Below, in pieces: positions 1 to 9,366 of a stretch of DNA of 53,161 nt. The translations under genes and the position numbers were made by a program. The first letter of the stretch is position 1, and each line of letters starts with the position of its first letter. Below the pieces are notes generated by a model. The model had not been told where the DNA came from and searched no databases. It saw only the letters and a list, made by a program, of their open reading frames with translations. The DNA is from Myxococcales bacterium (GTDB taxonomy: Bacteria > Myxococcota_A > UBA9160 > UBA4427), in assembly GCA_012959665.1 (NCBI GenBank), contig DUCT01000160.1, forward strand, positions 33,484-86,644, written 5' to 3'.

Positions 1-3
1 ACC

Positions 4-246
4 ATGCTGATCGCGCTGATCGCCGCAGTCCGTGGCCCAACGGTCTTCGACCGTATCCTCGCGATTAATATGTTCGGTACAAAAACGGTATTGCTGATTG
101 CAGTGAGTGGGTTCTTGACCGGGAGGCCGGAATGGCTCGATTTGGCCCTGGTGTACGCGCTGGTCAATTTTATAGGCAGCATCGCGGTGCTCAAGTTTGT
201 TCGCTTCGGCAACCTAGCTCGAGACGATGAGGGGTCGGCATCTTGA
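4..246 (+). CDS. mnhF: Mrp/Mnh antiporter subunit F (MrpF/MnhF-like); may be truncated by the window edge
   Basis: Small hydrophobic ORF with MrpF-like 'RGPTVFDRILAINMFGTK' motif; overlaps the next subunit gene. Confidence 0.75.
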   Translation: MLIALIAAVRGPTVFDRILAINMFGTKTVLLIAVSGFLTGRPEWLDLALVYALVNFIGSIAVLKFVRFGNLARDDEGSAS

Positions 247-590
247 TTTCCATTCCCGACGTTGTGAGTTGGGTCAGCCTGATCGCCGGATCGATCTTCT
301 GCATTATCGGGGCCACGGGTCTGCTCAGAATGCCCGATTTCTGGACGCGTACCCACGCGGCGGGGGTTACCGATACGATGGGGGCGGGACTGATCCTGGT
401 GGGCCTGATGTTCCAGGCGGGCCTGAGCCTAGTCGCCGTGAAGCTCGTGATGATCTTGGTCTTCCTCTATATCGCCGGCCCCACTGCGGGGCACGCGCTC
501 TACCGAGCGGCCCATGGCTATGGCGTTCCCATGGGAGAATCGACAGTCGGGATCAGTCCTTCAGGAGGGGATGAAGATGATTCCCATTGA
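243..590 (+). CDS. mnhG: Mrp antiporter subunit G (MrpG/MnhG-like)
   Basis: 'GLLRMPDFWTRTHAAGVTDTMGAGLILVGL' is typical of MrpG. Confidence 0.85.
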   Translation: MISIPDVVSWVSLIAGSIFCIIGATGLLRMPDFWTRTHAAGVTDTMGAGLILVGLMFQAGLSLVAVKLVMILVFLYIAGPTAGHALYRAAHGYGVPMGESTVGISPSGGDEDDSH

Positions 591-1116
591 GTTTCTCTTG
601 CTTGCTTTTCTCGCAGTGACCGCCATCGTGATCGCTCGACTCGATTACCTTTTCGCCGCCGCAATGCTGACGGGCATTTTCAGTCTTCTCTCCGCCGGGC
701 TCTTTACCTTGATGGACGCGGTGGATGTTGCATTCACCGAGGCCGCGGTGGGCGCGGGTGTATCCACGGTACTGATGCTCGGGACCCTCTCTCTGACAGT
801 GAGGGAGGAGAGGGAGAGGCCTTCGCGGATCCTTCCCTTCGTGATCGTATTTCTGACGGGAGGAGCGCTTTTTTGGGGCACCTTGGAGATGCCCGCTTAT
901 GGCGATCCGACGGCTACGATTCATCAATATCTTGCGCCGGATTATATCGCGGGCACCGAGGCCGAGTTTGGTATTCCGAATATCGTCACGGCGATTCTTG
1001 GGAGCTACAGGGGATTCGACACCCTGGGTGAAACCGCGGTGATCTTTACGGCTGCCCTGGGCGTGATGGCTTTGCTTGCAAGTGGTCGGGGCCGGAGGGG
1101 GGAAGAAAAGAAATGA
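571..1116 (+). CDS. DUF4040/MbhD-MbhE-like antiporter subunit
   Basis: N-terminal hydrophobic MbhD-like part, C-terminal 'IVTAILGSYRGFDTLGETAVIFTAALGV' typical of MbhE/MrpA C-terminus; ATG at 571. Confidence 0.75.
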   Translation: MKMIPIEFLLLAFLAVTAIVIARLDYLFAAAMLTGIFSLLSAGLFTLMDAVDVAFTEAAVGAGVSTVLMLGTLSLTVREERERPSRILPFVIVFLTGGALFWGTLEMPAYGDPTATIHQYLAPDYIAGTEAEFGIPNIVTAILGSYRGFDTLGETAVIFTAALGVMALLASGRGRRGEEKK

Positions 1117-1556
1117 AAATCCCCTTGATGCGTATGCGCGAGAAACTCGTGGTGCGTGTTGTTTCTCGCTTCTTCATTCCGTTCATTCTTCTTTTCGGAC
1201 TCTACGTTCAATTTCATGGTGATTTTGGTCCGGGAGGCGGTTTTCAAGCGGGCGTGATCTTCACATCGGGCTTTGTTCTTTACGGGTTGGTCTTTGGTCT
1301 TGAAAATCTCCAGCGGGTGGTACCGTGGAGAGTTGTCGAATCGGGGGCATCCCTGGGGCTGTTGCTCTACGGGTGTGTTGGTATCGCTTCGTTGTTTTTG
1401 AATGGGAATTTTCTGGACTACAAGGTCCTCGATCCACACGATGCCATGCACGGACTCCACCTTGGGATCCTGCTCATAGAGTTGGGTGTCGGGCTGACGG
1501 TTAGCGCGTCAATGCTTGCGATCTTCTACGCCTTTGCGGGCCGAAGGACTGCATGA
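1113..1556 (+). CDS. mnhB: Mrp antiporter subunit B (MrpB/MnhB-like)
   Basis: 'HGDFGPGGGFQAGVIFTSGFVLYGLVFG' MnhB signature; 4-nt overlaps with neighbours. Confidence 0.88.
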   Translation: MKIPLMRMREKLVVRVVSRFFIPFILLFGLYVQFHGDFGPGGGFQAGVIFTSGFVLYGLVFGLENLQRVVPWRVVESGASLGLLLYGCVGIASLFLNGNFLDYKVLDPHDAMHGLHLGILLIELGVGLTVSASMLAIFYAFAGRRTA

Positions 1557-1918
1557 TGGGGATTCTCGGCCTCTGGAACTATTGGATGGTCATCGTCTTG
1601 ATGATGATTGGTCTCTATATCCTGATAGCGAGGGAAAACCTGGTTAAGAAGATGATGGGTCTCAATATCTTCCAGGTCTCGGTCATCATGTTCTGGGTGT
1701 CCATTGCGAAAGTGGAGGGAGGAACAGCTCCTATCATTCCGGAGGGCGTGACCGATGTTGTTTATTCGAACCCTCTTCCCCACGTATTGATGCTGACAGC
1801 AATCGTCGTCGGCGTGGCGACTACGGGCTTGGGCCTGGCCCTCATCGTTCGGATTTACGAAGAGTACGGCAGCGTAGAAGAAGACACTCTGCGCGAAATG
1901 GATCGGGTGGCGGAGTGA
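1553..1918 (+). CDS. mnhC: Mrp antiporter subunit C (MrpC/NuoK-like)
   Basis: NuoK/MrpC-like: 'LPHVLMLTAIVVGVATTGLGLALIVRIYEEYGS'. Confidence 0.88.
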   Translation: MMGILGLWNYWMVIVLMMIGLYILIARENLVKKMMGLNIFQVSVIMFWVSIAKVEGGTAPIIPEGVTDVVYSNPLPHVLMLTAIVVGVATTGLGLALIVRIYEEYGSVEEDTLREMDRVAE

Positions 1919-3390
1919 TCGAGCACCTTCCTGCGTTGCAGACCGTGGTGCCCATGATGGCCGCGCCGATTTGCGTTCTGCTGCGCCAAGCGACTCTGGT
2001 GCGCATTTTTGCGATCGCCGTTGCTTGGTCGTGTCTCGCTATTGCATTGGCGCTGCTCGAGGAGGTCCTGAGCCACGGGACGATTTCCTACGCATTGGGC
2101 GGTTGGGTGGCTCCCCTGGGTATCGAGTACCGCGTGGATGTCCTGAACGCCTACGTCCTCGTTATTGTGGCAACGATCGGCGCGGTCGTGATCCCCTTTC
2201 CCTTGGATGGGCGTGAGTTGCGTATTCCCCGGGAGCGATACTTTCTCTTTTATGCGCTCTTCCTTCTCTGCCTGACAGGACTGCTCGGTATCACGATCAC
2301 CGGGGACCTGTTCAATATCTTTGTCTTCCTGGAAATTTCCTCGTTGTCGGCTTACGCCTTGATTGGGCTCGGAAAAGAGCGCGGGGCCCTCACGGCAGCC
2401 TTCTCATACCTCGTCATGGGCACCATCGGGGGCACCTTTATCCTGATCGGTACTGGGCTCATCTATCAGATGACCGGTACGCTCAATATCGTGGACTTGG
2501 CCCGGCGCCTCCCCCCGGTCCTCGAATCGAGGACGGTCTGGATTGCCCCGGCATTCCTGGTGGTGGGAACGAGTATCAAACTTGCGGCGTTTCCCCTTCA
2601 TCAATGGCTTCCGAATGCCTACACGTTTGCGCCATCCATGGTCGCATCGTTTCTCTCTGCCACCGCCACCAAGGTGGCCTACTACGTTCTGGTGCGGGTG
2701 ATTTTCGGTATTTTTGGCGCGGCCTTCTTCTTTGAAACTCTTGGGTTGTCGAACCTGCTCCTCCCGCTATCCCTAATCGCCATGCTGGTGGGTTCTATCG
2801 CAGCGATTCAGCAGACGAATATCAAGCGCCTCCTCGCTTATTCGAGTATCGCTCAAATCGGTTATATGACTTTGGGCCTCAGCCTGGCCAATCTGAATGG
2901 CTTGACCGGCGGACTGGTGCATCTATTCAATCATGCGCTGATGAAGGGAGGGCTCTTCCTAGTCGTGGCTTGCGCGCTCTCGCGAGTTGCCTCTCCCGAC
3001 CTTGAGGCGCTACGGGGGCTGGGGAGAAAAATGCCCCTAACCATGGCAGCTTTTGTCGTGGGCGGGTTGAGTCTTATCGGGGTGCCGGGGACCGTTGGCT
3101 TCGTGAGTAAGTGGTTCCTTGTGCTTGGCGCACTGGACAAGGGCCTTTATGCGGTTGCGTTTTTGATTCTTGGGAGTTCGCTGCTCGCGGTTGTCTATGT
3201 ATGGCGAGTGGTGGAGATCATGTATTTTCGCGATTCGGACGCCATTGTTGAGCGGGACGAGGCGCCGCTCTCCATGCTTGTGCCTACTTGGATTTTGATC
3301 GGGGGTACGGTCTACTTCGGGTTCAATACGGCCCTGACTGCGGGCGTGGCCCACACCGCTGCGCAATTTTTGCTGAGTCTTGGATCATGA
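1915..3390 (+). CDS. mnhD: MrpD/NuoN-like antiporter subunit (first copy)
   Basis: Proton-conducting antiporter fold: TM5 Glu 'FLEISSLSAYALIG', TM7 Lys 'GTSIKLAAFPLHQWLPNAY'. Confidence 0.9.
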   Translation: MIEHLPALQTVVPMMAAPICVLLRQATLVRIFAIAVAWSCLAIALALLEEVLSHGTISYALGGWVAPLGIEYRVDVLNAYVLVIVATIGAVVIPFPLDGRELRIPRERYFLFYALFLLCLTGLLGITITGDLFNIFVFLEISSLSAYALIGLGKERGALTAAFSYLVMGTIGGTFILIGTGLIYQMTGTLNIVDLARRLPPVLESRTVWIAPAFLVVGTSIKLAAFPLHQWLPNAYTFAPSMVASFLSATATKVAYYVLVRVIFGIFGAAFFFETLGLSNLLLPLSLIAMLVGSIAAIQQTNIKRLLAYSSIAQIGYMTLGLSLANLNGLTGGLVHLFNHALMKGGLFLVVACALSRVASPDLEALRGLGRKMPLTMAAFVVGGLSLIGVPGTVGFVSKWFLVLGALDKGLYAVAFLILGSSLLAVVYVWRVVEIMYFRDSDAIVERDEAPLSMLVPTWILIGGTVYFGFNTALTAGVAHTAAQFLLSLGS

Positions 3391-4895
3391 ACCCAGAGAC
3401 CGCCATTGCTGTCGCCGTATTGTTGCCTCTCCTCGGTGCGGTGGGAATCGCTCTTACGGGACGTTGGCCGAACCTTCGGGAAGGGGTGACCATTGCCACG
3501 GCTCTGGCGGTTTTTGGCGTCGTACTGAGTCTGGTGCCCGGCGTTTTGGGAGGAGACCGCCCAGGTCTAACAGTGCTCAACGTCATGCCGGGCGTGGCGC
3601 TGGCTTTTGAAGTTGAGCCCCTGGGAATGCTCTATGGGTTGGTGGCTTCGAGTTTGTGGATTCCCACCGCTCTGTATGCCATCGGCTATTGCCGGGCGCA
3701 CGGAGAAGAGAACCAAACACGCTTCTTCGTCTGCTTTGCTCTGGCGATTTTTGCTGCCCTGGGGATCGCGTTTGCGCGGAATCTCTTTACGCTCTTTCTC
3801 TTCTACGAAGTTCTGACTTTATCTACGTATCCCCTGGTCACGCACTACGGCAACGACGAGGCACGCGCTGCCGGCAGGACCTATCTCGGGATTCTGCTCA
3901 CCACCTCTGTTCTCTTCCTGCTTCTTGCCATCGTCTGGACCTGGAAGCTCACCGGGACTCTCGAGTTCAGCCCAGGGGGTATCCTCGCCGGAAGGGTCGA
4001 TGGACCACTTGTTGCCATACTTCTGGGTCTTTACGCTTTTGGGACTGGCAAAGCCGCGCTGATGCCGTTTCACCGATGGCTGCCGGCAGCGATGGTGGCG
4101 CCGACGCCGGTCAGCGCTCTTTTGCACGCCGTGGCCATCGTGAAAGCTGGCGTTTTCACCGTGATGAAAGTCATCGTCTACGTTTTTGGGATCGACTTTT
4201 TGTCTGAAACCGGGGCTTCGATTTGGCTCATGTACGCCGCGTCCTTTACCCTGCTTGCTGCTTCGATCATTGCCTTGACGAAGGACAATTTGAAGGCGCG
4301 GCTTGCCTATTCGACGATCAGCCAACTCGCCTATATCGTACTGGGCGGGGCGTTAGCCACGGCCACGGGTGTTTTCGGGAGTGGGATGCATATCGCCATG
4401 CACGCCATGGGGAAGATCACCCTTTTCTTCTGTGCAGGGGCAATCTTTGTCGCCTCCCACAAGAAAAATGTAAGCGAGATGGATGGGCTGGGGCGAACAA
4501 TGCCCTTTACCCTGGCCGCGTTCTTCGTGGGCTCCATGAGTATTATCGGTCTGCCTCCCACAGGAGGTGCTTGGAGCAAGTGGTATCTCGCCTTGGGTGC
4601 GGCCGAGGGCCATCATGCAGTTTTTGTCGGTGTATTGATGGTGAGTTCGCTTCTGAGTATCGGGTACTTGATGCCGGTGGTTGGGCGGGCCTTCTTCCTG
4701 CCCCCGAACCCGGATTCCGCGCCCGCCGCCAACTCGGATGAGAAAACGACATCCGGGGGGTTCTGGGAAAATTTGCGCGAGGCCCCTCTGCTGTGCTTAG
4801 CGCCTCTCTGTGCCACGGCGGCTGGGTGCGTGGTTCTCTTTTTCTATGCGCCGGATGTTCTCGGGCTGCTGCAGACCATGCGTCTTGGGAGATAA
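3387..4895 (+). CDS. MrpD-like antiporter subunit (second copy)
   Basis: ATG at 3387 in ATGA overlap with the previous stop; 'FYEVLTLSTYPLVTHYG', 'GTGKAALMPFHRWLPAAMVAPTPVSALLHA'. Confidence 0.88.
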   Translation: MNPETAIAVAVLLPLLGAVGIALTGRWPNLREGVTIATALAVFGVVLSLVPGVLGGDRPGLTVLNVMPGVALAFEVEPLGMLYGLVASSLWIPTALYAIGYCRAHGEENQTRFFVCFALAIFAALGIAFARNLFTLFLFYEVLTLSTYPLVTHYGNDEARAAGRTYLGILLTTSVLFLLLAIVWTWKLTGTLEFSPGGILAGRVDGPLVAILLGLYAFGTGKAALMPFHRWLPAAMVAPTPVSALLHAVAIVKAGVFTVMKVIVYVFGIDFLSETGASIWLMYAASFTLLAASIIALTKDNLKARLAYSTISQLAYIVLGGALATATGVFGSGMHIAMHAMGKITLFFCAGAIFVASHKKNVSEMDGLGRTMPFTLAAFFVGSMSIIGLPPTGGAWSKWYLALGAAEGHHAVFVGVLMVSSLLSIGYLMPVVGRAFFLPPNPDSAPAANSDEKTTSGGFWENLREAPLLCLAPLCATAAGCVVLFFYAPDVLGLLQTMRLGR

Positions 4896-4896
4896 A

Positions 4897-5151
4897 ATGA
4901 GCGAAGAAGGATCAAGACCCTCTCATTGGCTCGAACGGCCGGGTAGCGTCAACAAGATTATTCGTTCCCTCGCCCTGGTTTGTGCCTTGGTTGTCGTGGC
5001 TGATTTCTTCTACGAGAAGCACGGCCACTATTCCTGGGAGAATTCCCCAGGTTTTTATGCCTTGTTCGGTTTCGTCTCGTGCGTAGTGCTCGTCCTTGCG
5101 GCCACACAGTTACGCCGAATTCTCAAGCGGGACGAGGATTACTATGATTGA
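4897..5151 (+). CDS. Small membrane protein (about two TM) within the antiporter operon
   Basis: ATG at 4897; 'HGHYSWENSPGFYALFGFVSCVVLVLAATQLRRILKRDEDYYD'; tightly spaced between MrpD-like genes. Confidence 0.7.
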   Translation: MSEEGSRPSHWLERPGSVNKIIRSLALVCALVVVADFFYEKHGHYSWENSPGFYALFGFVSCVVLVLAATQLRRILKRDEDYYD

Positions 5152-6835
5152 AGCTGCACCGCCTGGGATGATCATGATCTTGGGCGCACTGTTGGTGCCG
5201 CTGCTCAGCGGATGGGTCCGGCAGGCCTATATGTTGGCTCTTCCGGTTCTGGGGTTTATCCAGGTCGCCATGCTTCCGTTGGGTTTCGTCTCTTCGGTCG
5301 AGATGTTTGGTTATGAGTTGACGCTTGTTCGGGTCGACGAGTTGAGCCGTGTATTTGCATACGTTTTCTACATTGCTTCTTTCCTGAGCATTGTCTACGC
5401 GCTGCACATTAAGGACACCATTCAGTTCGTGAGTGGGCTTATCTATGCGGGGGCGGCAATTGCCGCTCTCTTCGTTGGAGACCTGATCAGCCTCTTCGTA
5501 TTTTGGGAACTGACGGCGGTCGCATCGCTCTTTCAAATATGGGCTCGGAGAACGGAGCGATCTTACAAGGCAGGTCTGCGCTACCTGATTATTCAAGTGG
5601 GGTCTGGTGTTCTGCTCCTGGCAGGAACGATTCTGCATTTCGCTGACACCGGCTCGCTCGAATTCGGCGCCCTGGGGCTCGTGAGTACCGGAACCACCCT
5701 GATCTTCCTCGCCTTCGGCATCAAGGCGGCGTTTCCATTGCTGCATGGGTGGCTACAGGACGCGTATCCCGAGGCCACAGTCACGGGAACGGTTTTTCTT
5801 TCGGCTTTTACGACCAAATTGGCCATCTACGCTTTGGCTCGGGGATTCCCGGGCACTGAGATCCTGGTGCCGATCGGTGCCGTGATGACCGCGTTTCCGA
5901 TTTTCTACGCGGTGATCGAGAACGACCTTCGTCGGGTGCTGGCCTATAGCCTGAATAACCAGTTGGGCTTCATGGTGGTGGGTATTGGAATAGGAACCGA
6001 GATGTCCCTGAATGGGACTGCGGCCCATGCCTTCTCTCATGTGATCTACAAGGGCCTGCTCTTCATGTCCATGGGGGCGGTCTTGTATCGGACGGGGACC
6101 GTCAAGGGTTCGGAACTCGGCGGGCTCTACAAGTCCATGCCCTGGACCGCGACCTTCTGCATGATTGGCGCCGCTTCGATTTCGGCTTTCCCGCTCTTCA
6201 GTGGTTTCATCTCGAAGTCACTCATTTTGACCGCCGCGGCCGAAAACCACTACACGCTGACTTTCCTTGTCCTCCTGTTCGCCTCCGCAGGCGTTTTTCA
6301 CCATTCGGGAATCAAGATTCCTTACTTCGCATTTTATGCCCACGACAGCGGAATTCGTTGCGAGGAAGCCCCCCTGAACATGCTCGTCGCCATGGGGTGC
6401 GCAGCGTTCCTCTGCATTGCGTTGGGGGTTGCTCCGGGTTTCCTCTACGCGCTTCTCCCCTATCCGGTCGATTTTGAGCCCTATACGACCTCCCACGTTG
6501 TCAACCAATTGCAACTCCTGCTTTTCTCCGCAGCGGCCTTCGTCTTTTTGCAGAAAACGGGCCTCTATCCGGCTGAGTTGAAGTCGGTGAATATCGACGT
6601 GGACTGGCTCTATCGGAAGGTGCTACCGACCGCGGTCAGGCGGATTGGGGACCAGGTGGGTCGTTTGAAAGCCAGAATGCAGACCAAAGCACTCGAAACC
6701 GTGGGTTTCGCAGTTCGGTACATCGAGGGCCACCATGCGCCGACCGGGGCCCTTGGAGACCCCTGGTCCATCGGGGCGACGGCATTGTGGGCGGCCGTTC
6801 TTCTGATCGCGTACCTCCTGATGGCTCACCGCTAA
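5144..6835 (+). CDS. MrpD-like antiporter subunit (third copy)
   Basis: ATG at 5144; 'FWELTAVASLFQIWARR', 'FGIKAAFPLLHGWLQDAYPEATVTGTVFLSAFTTKLAIYAL'. Confidence 0.87.
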   Translation: MIEAAPPGMIMILGALLVPLLSGWVRQAYMLALPVLGFIQVAMLPLGFVSSVEMFGYELTLVRVDELSRVFAYVFYIASFLSIVYALHIKDTIQFVSGLIYAGAAIAALFVGDLISLFVFWELTAVASLFQIWARRTERSYKAGLRYLIIQVGSGVLLLAGTILHFADTGSLEFGALGLVSTGTTLIFLAFGIKAAFPLLHGWLQDAYPEATVTGTVFLSAFTTKLAIYALARGFPGTEILVPIGAVMTAFPIFYAVIENDLRRVLAYSLNNQLGFMVVGIGIGTEMSLNGTAAHAFSHVIYKGLLFMSMGAVLYRTGTVKGSELGGLYKSMPWTATFCMIGAASISAFPLFSGFISKSLILTAAAENHYTLTFLVLLFASAGVFHHSGIKIPYFAFYAHDSGIRCEEAPLNMLVAMGCAAFLCIALGVAPGFLYALLPYPVDFEPYTTSHVVNQLQLLLFSAAAFVFLQKTGLYPAELKSVNIDVDWLYRKVLPTAVRRIGDQVGRLKARMQTKALETVGFAVRYIEGHHAPTGALGDPWSIGATALWAAVLLIAYLLMAHR

Positions 6836-6926
6836 GTTTGTCTCGGGGGGGGCGTCGATCCTGCGCGCCCGGGTACCGGACTGGCGGATTGTTCAGGCCC
6901 GTTGCCTAGACTAAAGTCTGCTTCCC

Positions 6927-6968
6927 GGCTCACTTCAGCCTCTGGCCCTACGGCTAGGCCAGGGAGCC
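6927..6968 (+). promoter_or_regulatory. Candidate structured 5' leader (two-tier stem-loop) upstream of pdxS
   Basis: Outer arms GGCTC (6927-6931)/GAGCC (6964-6968) and inner arms CTGGCC (6942-6947)/GGCCAG (6957-6962), about 30 nt before the pdxS ATG. Confidence 0.35.
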
Positions 6969-6999
6969 AACATTCGCGATACGGCAAAGAGGAGCCCCC

Positions 7000-7917
7000 A
7001 TGGCAAAGAGTGAAAATGGAAACGGTCAAGCGCGGCGAGGTGCCGAGTCCTTTGATCTGAAGATCGGCTTGGCGGAGATGCTGAAGGGGGGCGTCATTAT
7101 GGATGTCACCGATGTCGACCAGGCGAAAATCGCCGAGGATGCCGGTGCATGCGCGGTAATGGCTCTTGAGCGGGTGCCCGCCGATATTCGCCGGGACGGG
7201 GGTGTTGCACGGATGAGCGCCGTGGACATGATCGAGGGCATCCAACGTTCGGTCTCGATTCCCGTGATGGCCAAGGTCCGGATTGGACATATTGCCGAAG
7301 CACGGGTTCTCGAAGCCCTTGGGGTAGATTTTATCGATGAGAGCGAGGTCTTGACGCCCGCGGACGATGAGCATCACATCGACAAGCACGGCTTCAAGTC
7401 GCCTTTCGTCTGCGGAGCGCGCAATTTGGGCGAAGCCCTGCGGCGCATCGGAGAAGGTGCGGCGATGATTCGGACCAAGGGGGAAGCGGGCAGCGGCAAT
7501 ATCGTCGAGGCGGTGCGGCACCTGCGTTCGGTCTGCGGCGAGATCCGGGCCCTCCAGGCCCTTCGCCCCGAGGAATTGATGGCCCAGGCCAAGCATCTCC
7601 AGGCCCCTTATGAGTTGGTTCGTTTGGTGCACGCCAACGGCTGTCTTCCGGTTCCGAATTTTGCGGCGGGCGGGATCGCTACCCCGGCGGATGCATCGCT
7701 CTGCCGTGAGCTTGGAGCCGAGGCCATTTTCGTGGGCTCGGGTATTTTCAAGAGTGAGGACCCTTCGGCCCGAGCCCGGGCGATCGTGCGCGCAAATACC
7801 CATTGGGACAATCCGGCCGAAGTCGTGGCTTCGTGTCGGGGCCTGGCGAGCGCCATGGAAGGGATTGAAATGTCGACCCTGGCCGAGAGCGAGCGTCTGG
7901 CCAACCGGGGCTGGTAG
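7000..7917 (+). CDS. pdxS: Pyridoxal 5'-phosphate synthase subunit PdxS
   Basis: '[48 protein letters not shown]'-like core typical of PdxS; SD gaggag before ATG. Confidence 0.97.
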   Translation: MAKSENGNGQARRGAESFDLKIGLAEMLKGGVIMDVTDVDQAKIAEDAGACAVMALERVPADIRRDGGVARMSAVDMIEGIQRSVSIPVMAKVRIGHIAEARVLEALGVDFIDESEVLTPADDEHHIDKHGFKSPFVCGARNLGEALRRIGEGAAMIRTKGEAGSGNIVEAVRHLRSVCGEIRALQALRPEELMAQAKHLQAPYELVRLVHANGCLPVPNFAAGGIATPADASLCRELGAEAIFVGSGIFKSEDPSARARAIVRANTHWDNPAEVVASCRGLASAMEGIEMSTLAESERLANRGW

Positions 7918-7932
7918 CCGGTTCATCCGGTG

Positions 7933-8523
7933 ATGAGCCAGGCAGTGGCAGCAGAAGGTACGCGCGTCGGTGTCCTGGCGATCCAGGGTGCGGTGGATAA
8001 GCACTTCGCAATGCTTGAGCGCCTGGGCGTTCGGGGTGTTCGGGTCCTGGGCAAGGAAGACCTTGCAGGCCTTCGGGGATTAATTATCCCCGGGGGAGAG
8101 AGCACGACCATCTCAAAGGGGCTGGACCGGCTCGGACTCTTTGAGCCGATTCGCGCTTTTGCTCGGGCGGGTGGGAGGATCCTGGGAACCTGCGCGGGTG
8201 CCATTCTGCTGGCCCGGGAGTGCGAGAACCATCCGGTTCCCACCCTGGAACTCCTGGATGTGCGTGCGGTTCGCAACGCGTACGGGACACAGGTCGATTC
8301 TTTTGTGGCCCAGGCCGACCCCGGGGCCGCCGCCAACCTCGAAGGGATGGGGTGCGTGTTCATCCGGGCCCCTCAGATCGCCGACCCGGGTCCCGAGGTC
8401 GAGGTGCTCCTGCGCGTGGATGGATTGCCGGTTCTGGTACGCCAGGGTCGAATTCTGGCCAGCACCTTCCACCCGGAACTCGCCGATGACCCCAGGCTCC
8501 ACGCGCTCATGCTCGGACTCTAA
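7933..8523 (+). CDS. pdxT: Pyridoxal 5'-phosphate synthase glutaminase subunit PdxT
   Basis: 'GVLAIQGAVDKHFAMLERLGV', 'LIIPGGESTTISKGL', nucleophile 'GTCAGAILLA', 'TFHPELADD'. Confidence 0.95.
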   Translation: MSQAVAAEGTRVGVLAIQGAVDKHFAMLERLGVRGVRVLGKEDLAGLRGLIIPGGESTTISKGLDRLGLFEPIRAFARAGGRILGTCAGAILLARECENHPVPTLELLDVRAVRNAYGTQVDSFVAQADPGAAANLEGMGCVFIRAPQIADPGPEVEVLLRVDGLPVLVRQGRILASTFHPELADDPRLHALMLGL

Positions 8524-8709
8524 ATCCCCCCAAAGGAACCTCTGGCTGGGGACACGTATTTTTGGTATCAATGCGCGCTCACCGGGGGCCTCTGAAGCCC
8601 CTTCAATGAAATAAACCCTCAGTCCCAGTGCCCTCGCCGGTCCCGACCCGGCGCGATTCGGCAGCGGGCTCGGGTGCCAGCGGCACCTGTCCAGGAGGAG
8701 GAGTCAAGC

Positions 8710-9366
8710 GTGCGGGAATACGAACTCAATATCATCATCCAGCCGGAGATCTCGGAAGAGGGCTCGGCCACGATCCTGGGCCGTCTCTATGAATTGCTCG
8801 AGGCCGGCCCCTCAATCCGCCTACTCTGCGATGATCTCGGCAAGCGCAAGCTCGCCTACGAGGTCAACCGTTTCCAGAAGGGGCACTACTACCTGCTGTC
8901 CTTTCTCGATCCCGGACCGGTGGTGTCCGAACTCGAAAGAGTGCTGCGTCTTGAAGAATCTGTGCTGCGCTTCCTGACGGTCAAAGTCAACGACGATGTG
9001 ACCGATATCGAGGGTAGGGTGGCCGAGGCCAAGGAGCGCGAAGAAGAGCTCGCGAAGCGCGCCGCTGACAAGGCTACGCGAGAAGCCGAAGAGGCCAAGT
9101 CTCGAGCCGAGGCCGAGGCCCTTGCCGCCGAGCGTGCGGCCGCCGCCGCGGAAGCGAAGGCGACAGAGGAAGCAGATGCGAGCGAGGCAGTAGGGGAGGT
9201 CGCTGGGGCTGAGCCCGAGTCCGCCGCCGATGAAACCCCGGCCAAAGACGCTCCTGTGGTTCCGGCTGAGGAGACAGAGGCCGAACCGGCAGCCAGTGCC
9301 GATGAGGCTGCTGCGCCCGGGAAGCCAGAGGCGAAAGCGGACGGAAGTGAGGAGGAACAATCATGA
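8710..9366 (+). CDS. rpsF: 30S ribosomal protein bS6 with long acidic C-terminal extension
   Basis: GTG at 8710 after SD AGGAGGAGGAG; '[16 protein letters not shown]' ... '[20 protein letters not shown]' bS6 core; then about 115-residue Ala/Glu-rich tail. Confidence 0.93.
   Translation: MREYELNIIIQPEISEEGSATILGRLYELLEAGPSIRLLCDDLGKRKLAYEVNRFQKGHYYLLSFLDPGPVVSELERVLRLEESVLRFLTVKVNDDVTDIEGRVAEAKEREEELAKRAADKATREAEEAKSRAEAEALAAERAAAAAEAKATEEADASEAVGEVAGAEPESAADETPAKDAPVVPAEETEAEPAASADEAAAPGKPEAKADGSEEEQS

Noticed and set aside
6832-8004. 390-aa minus-strand ORF
   Set aside because: Antisense to pdxS/pdxT, which are unambiguous; typical GC-rich shadow ORF.
8577-8612. Possible terminator hairpin GGGGC...GCCCC after pdxT
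   Set aside because: Only about 5 bp of stem and no T-tract; too weak to call.
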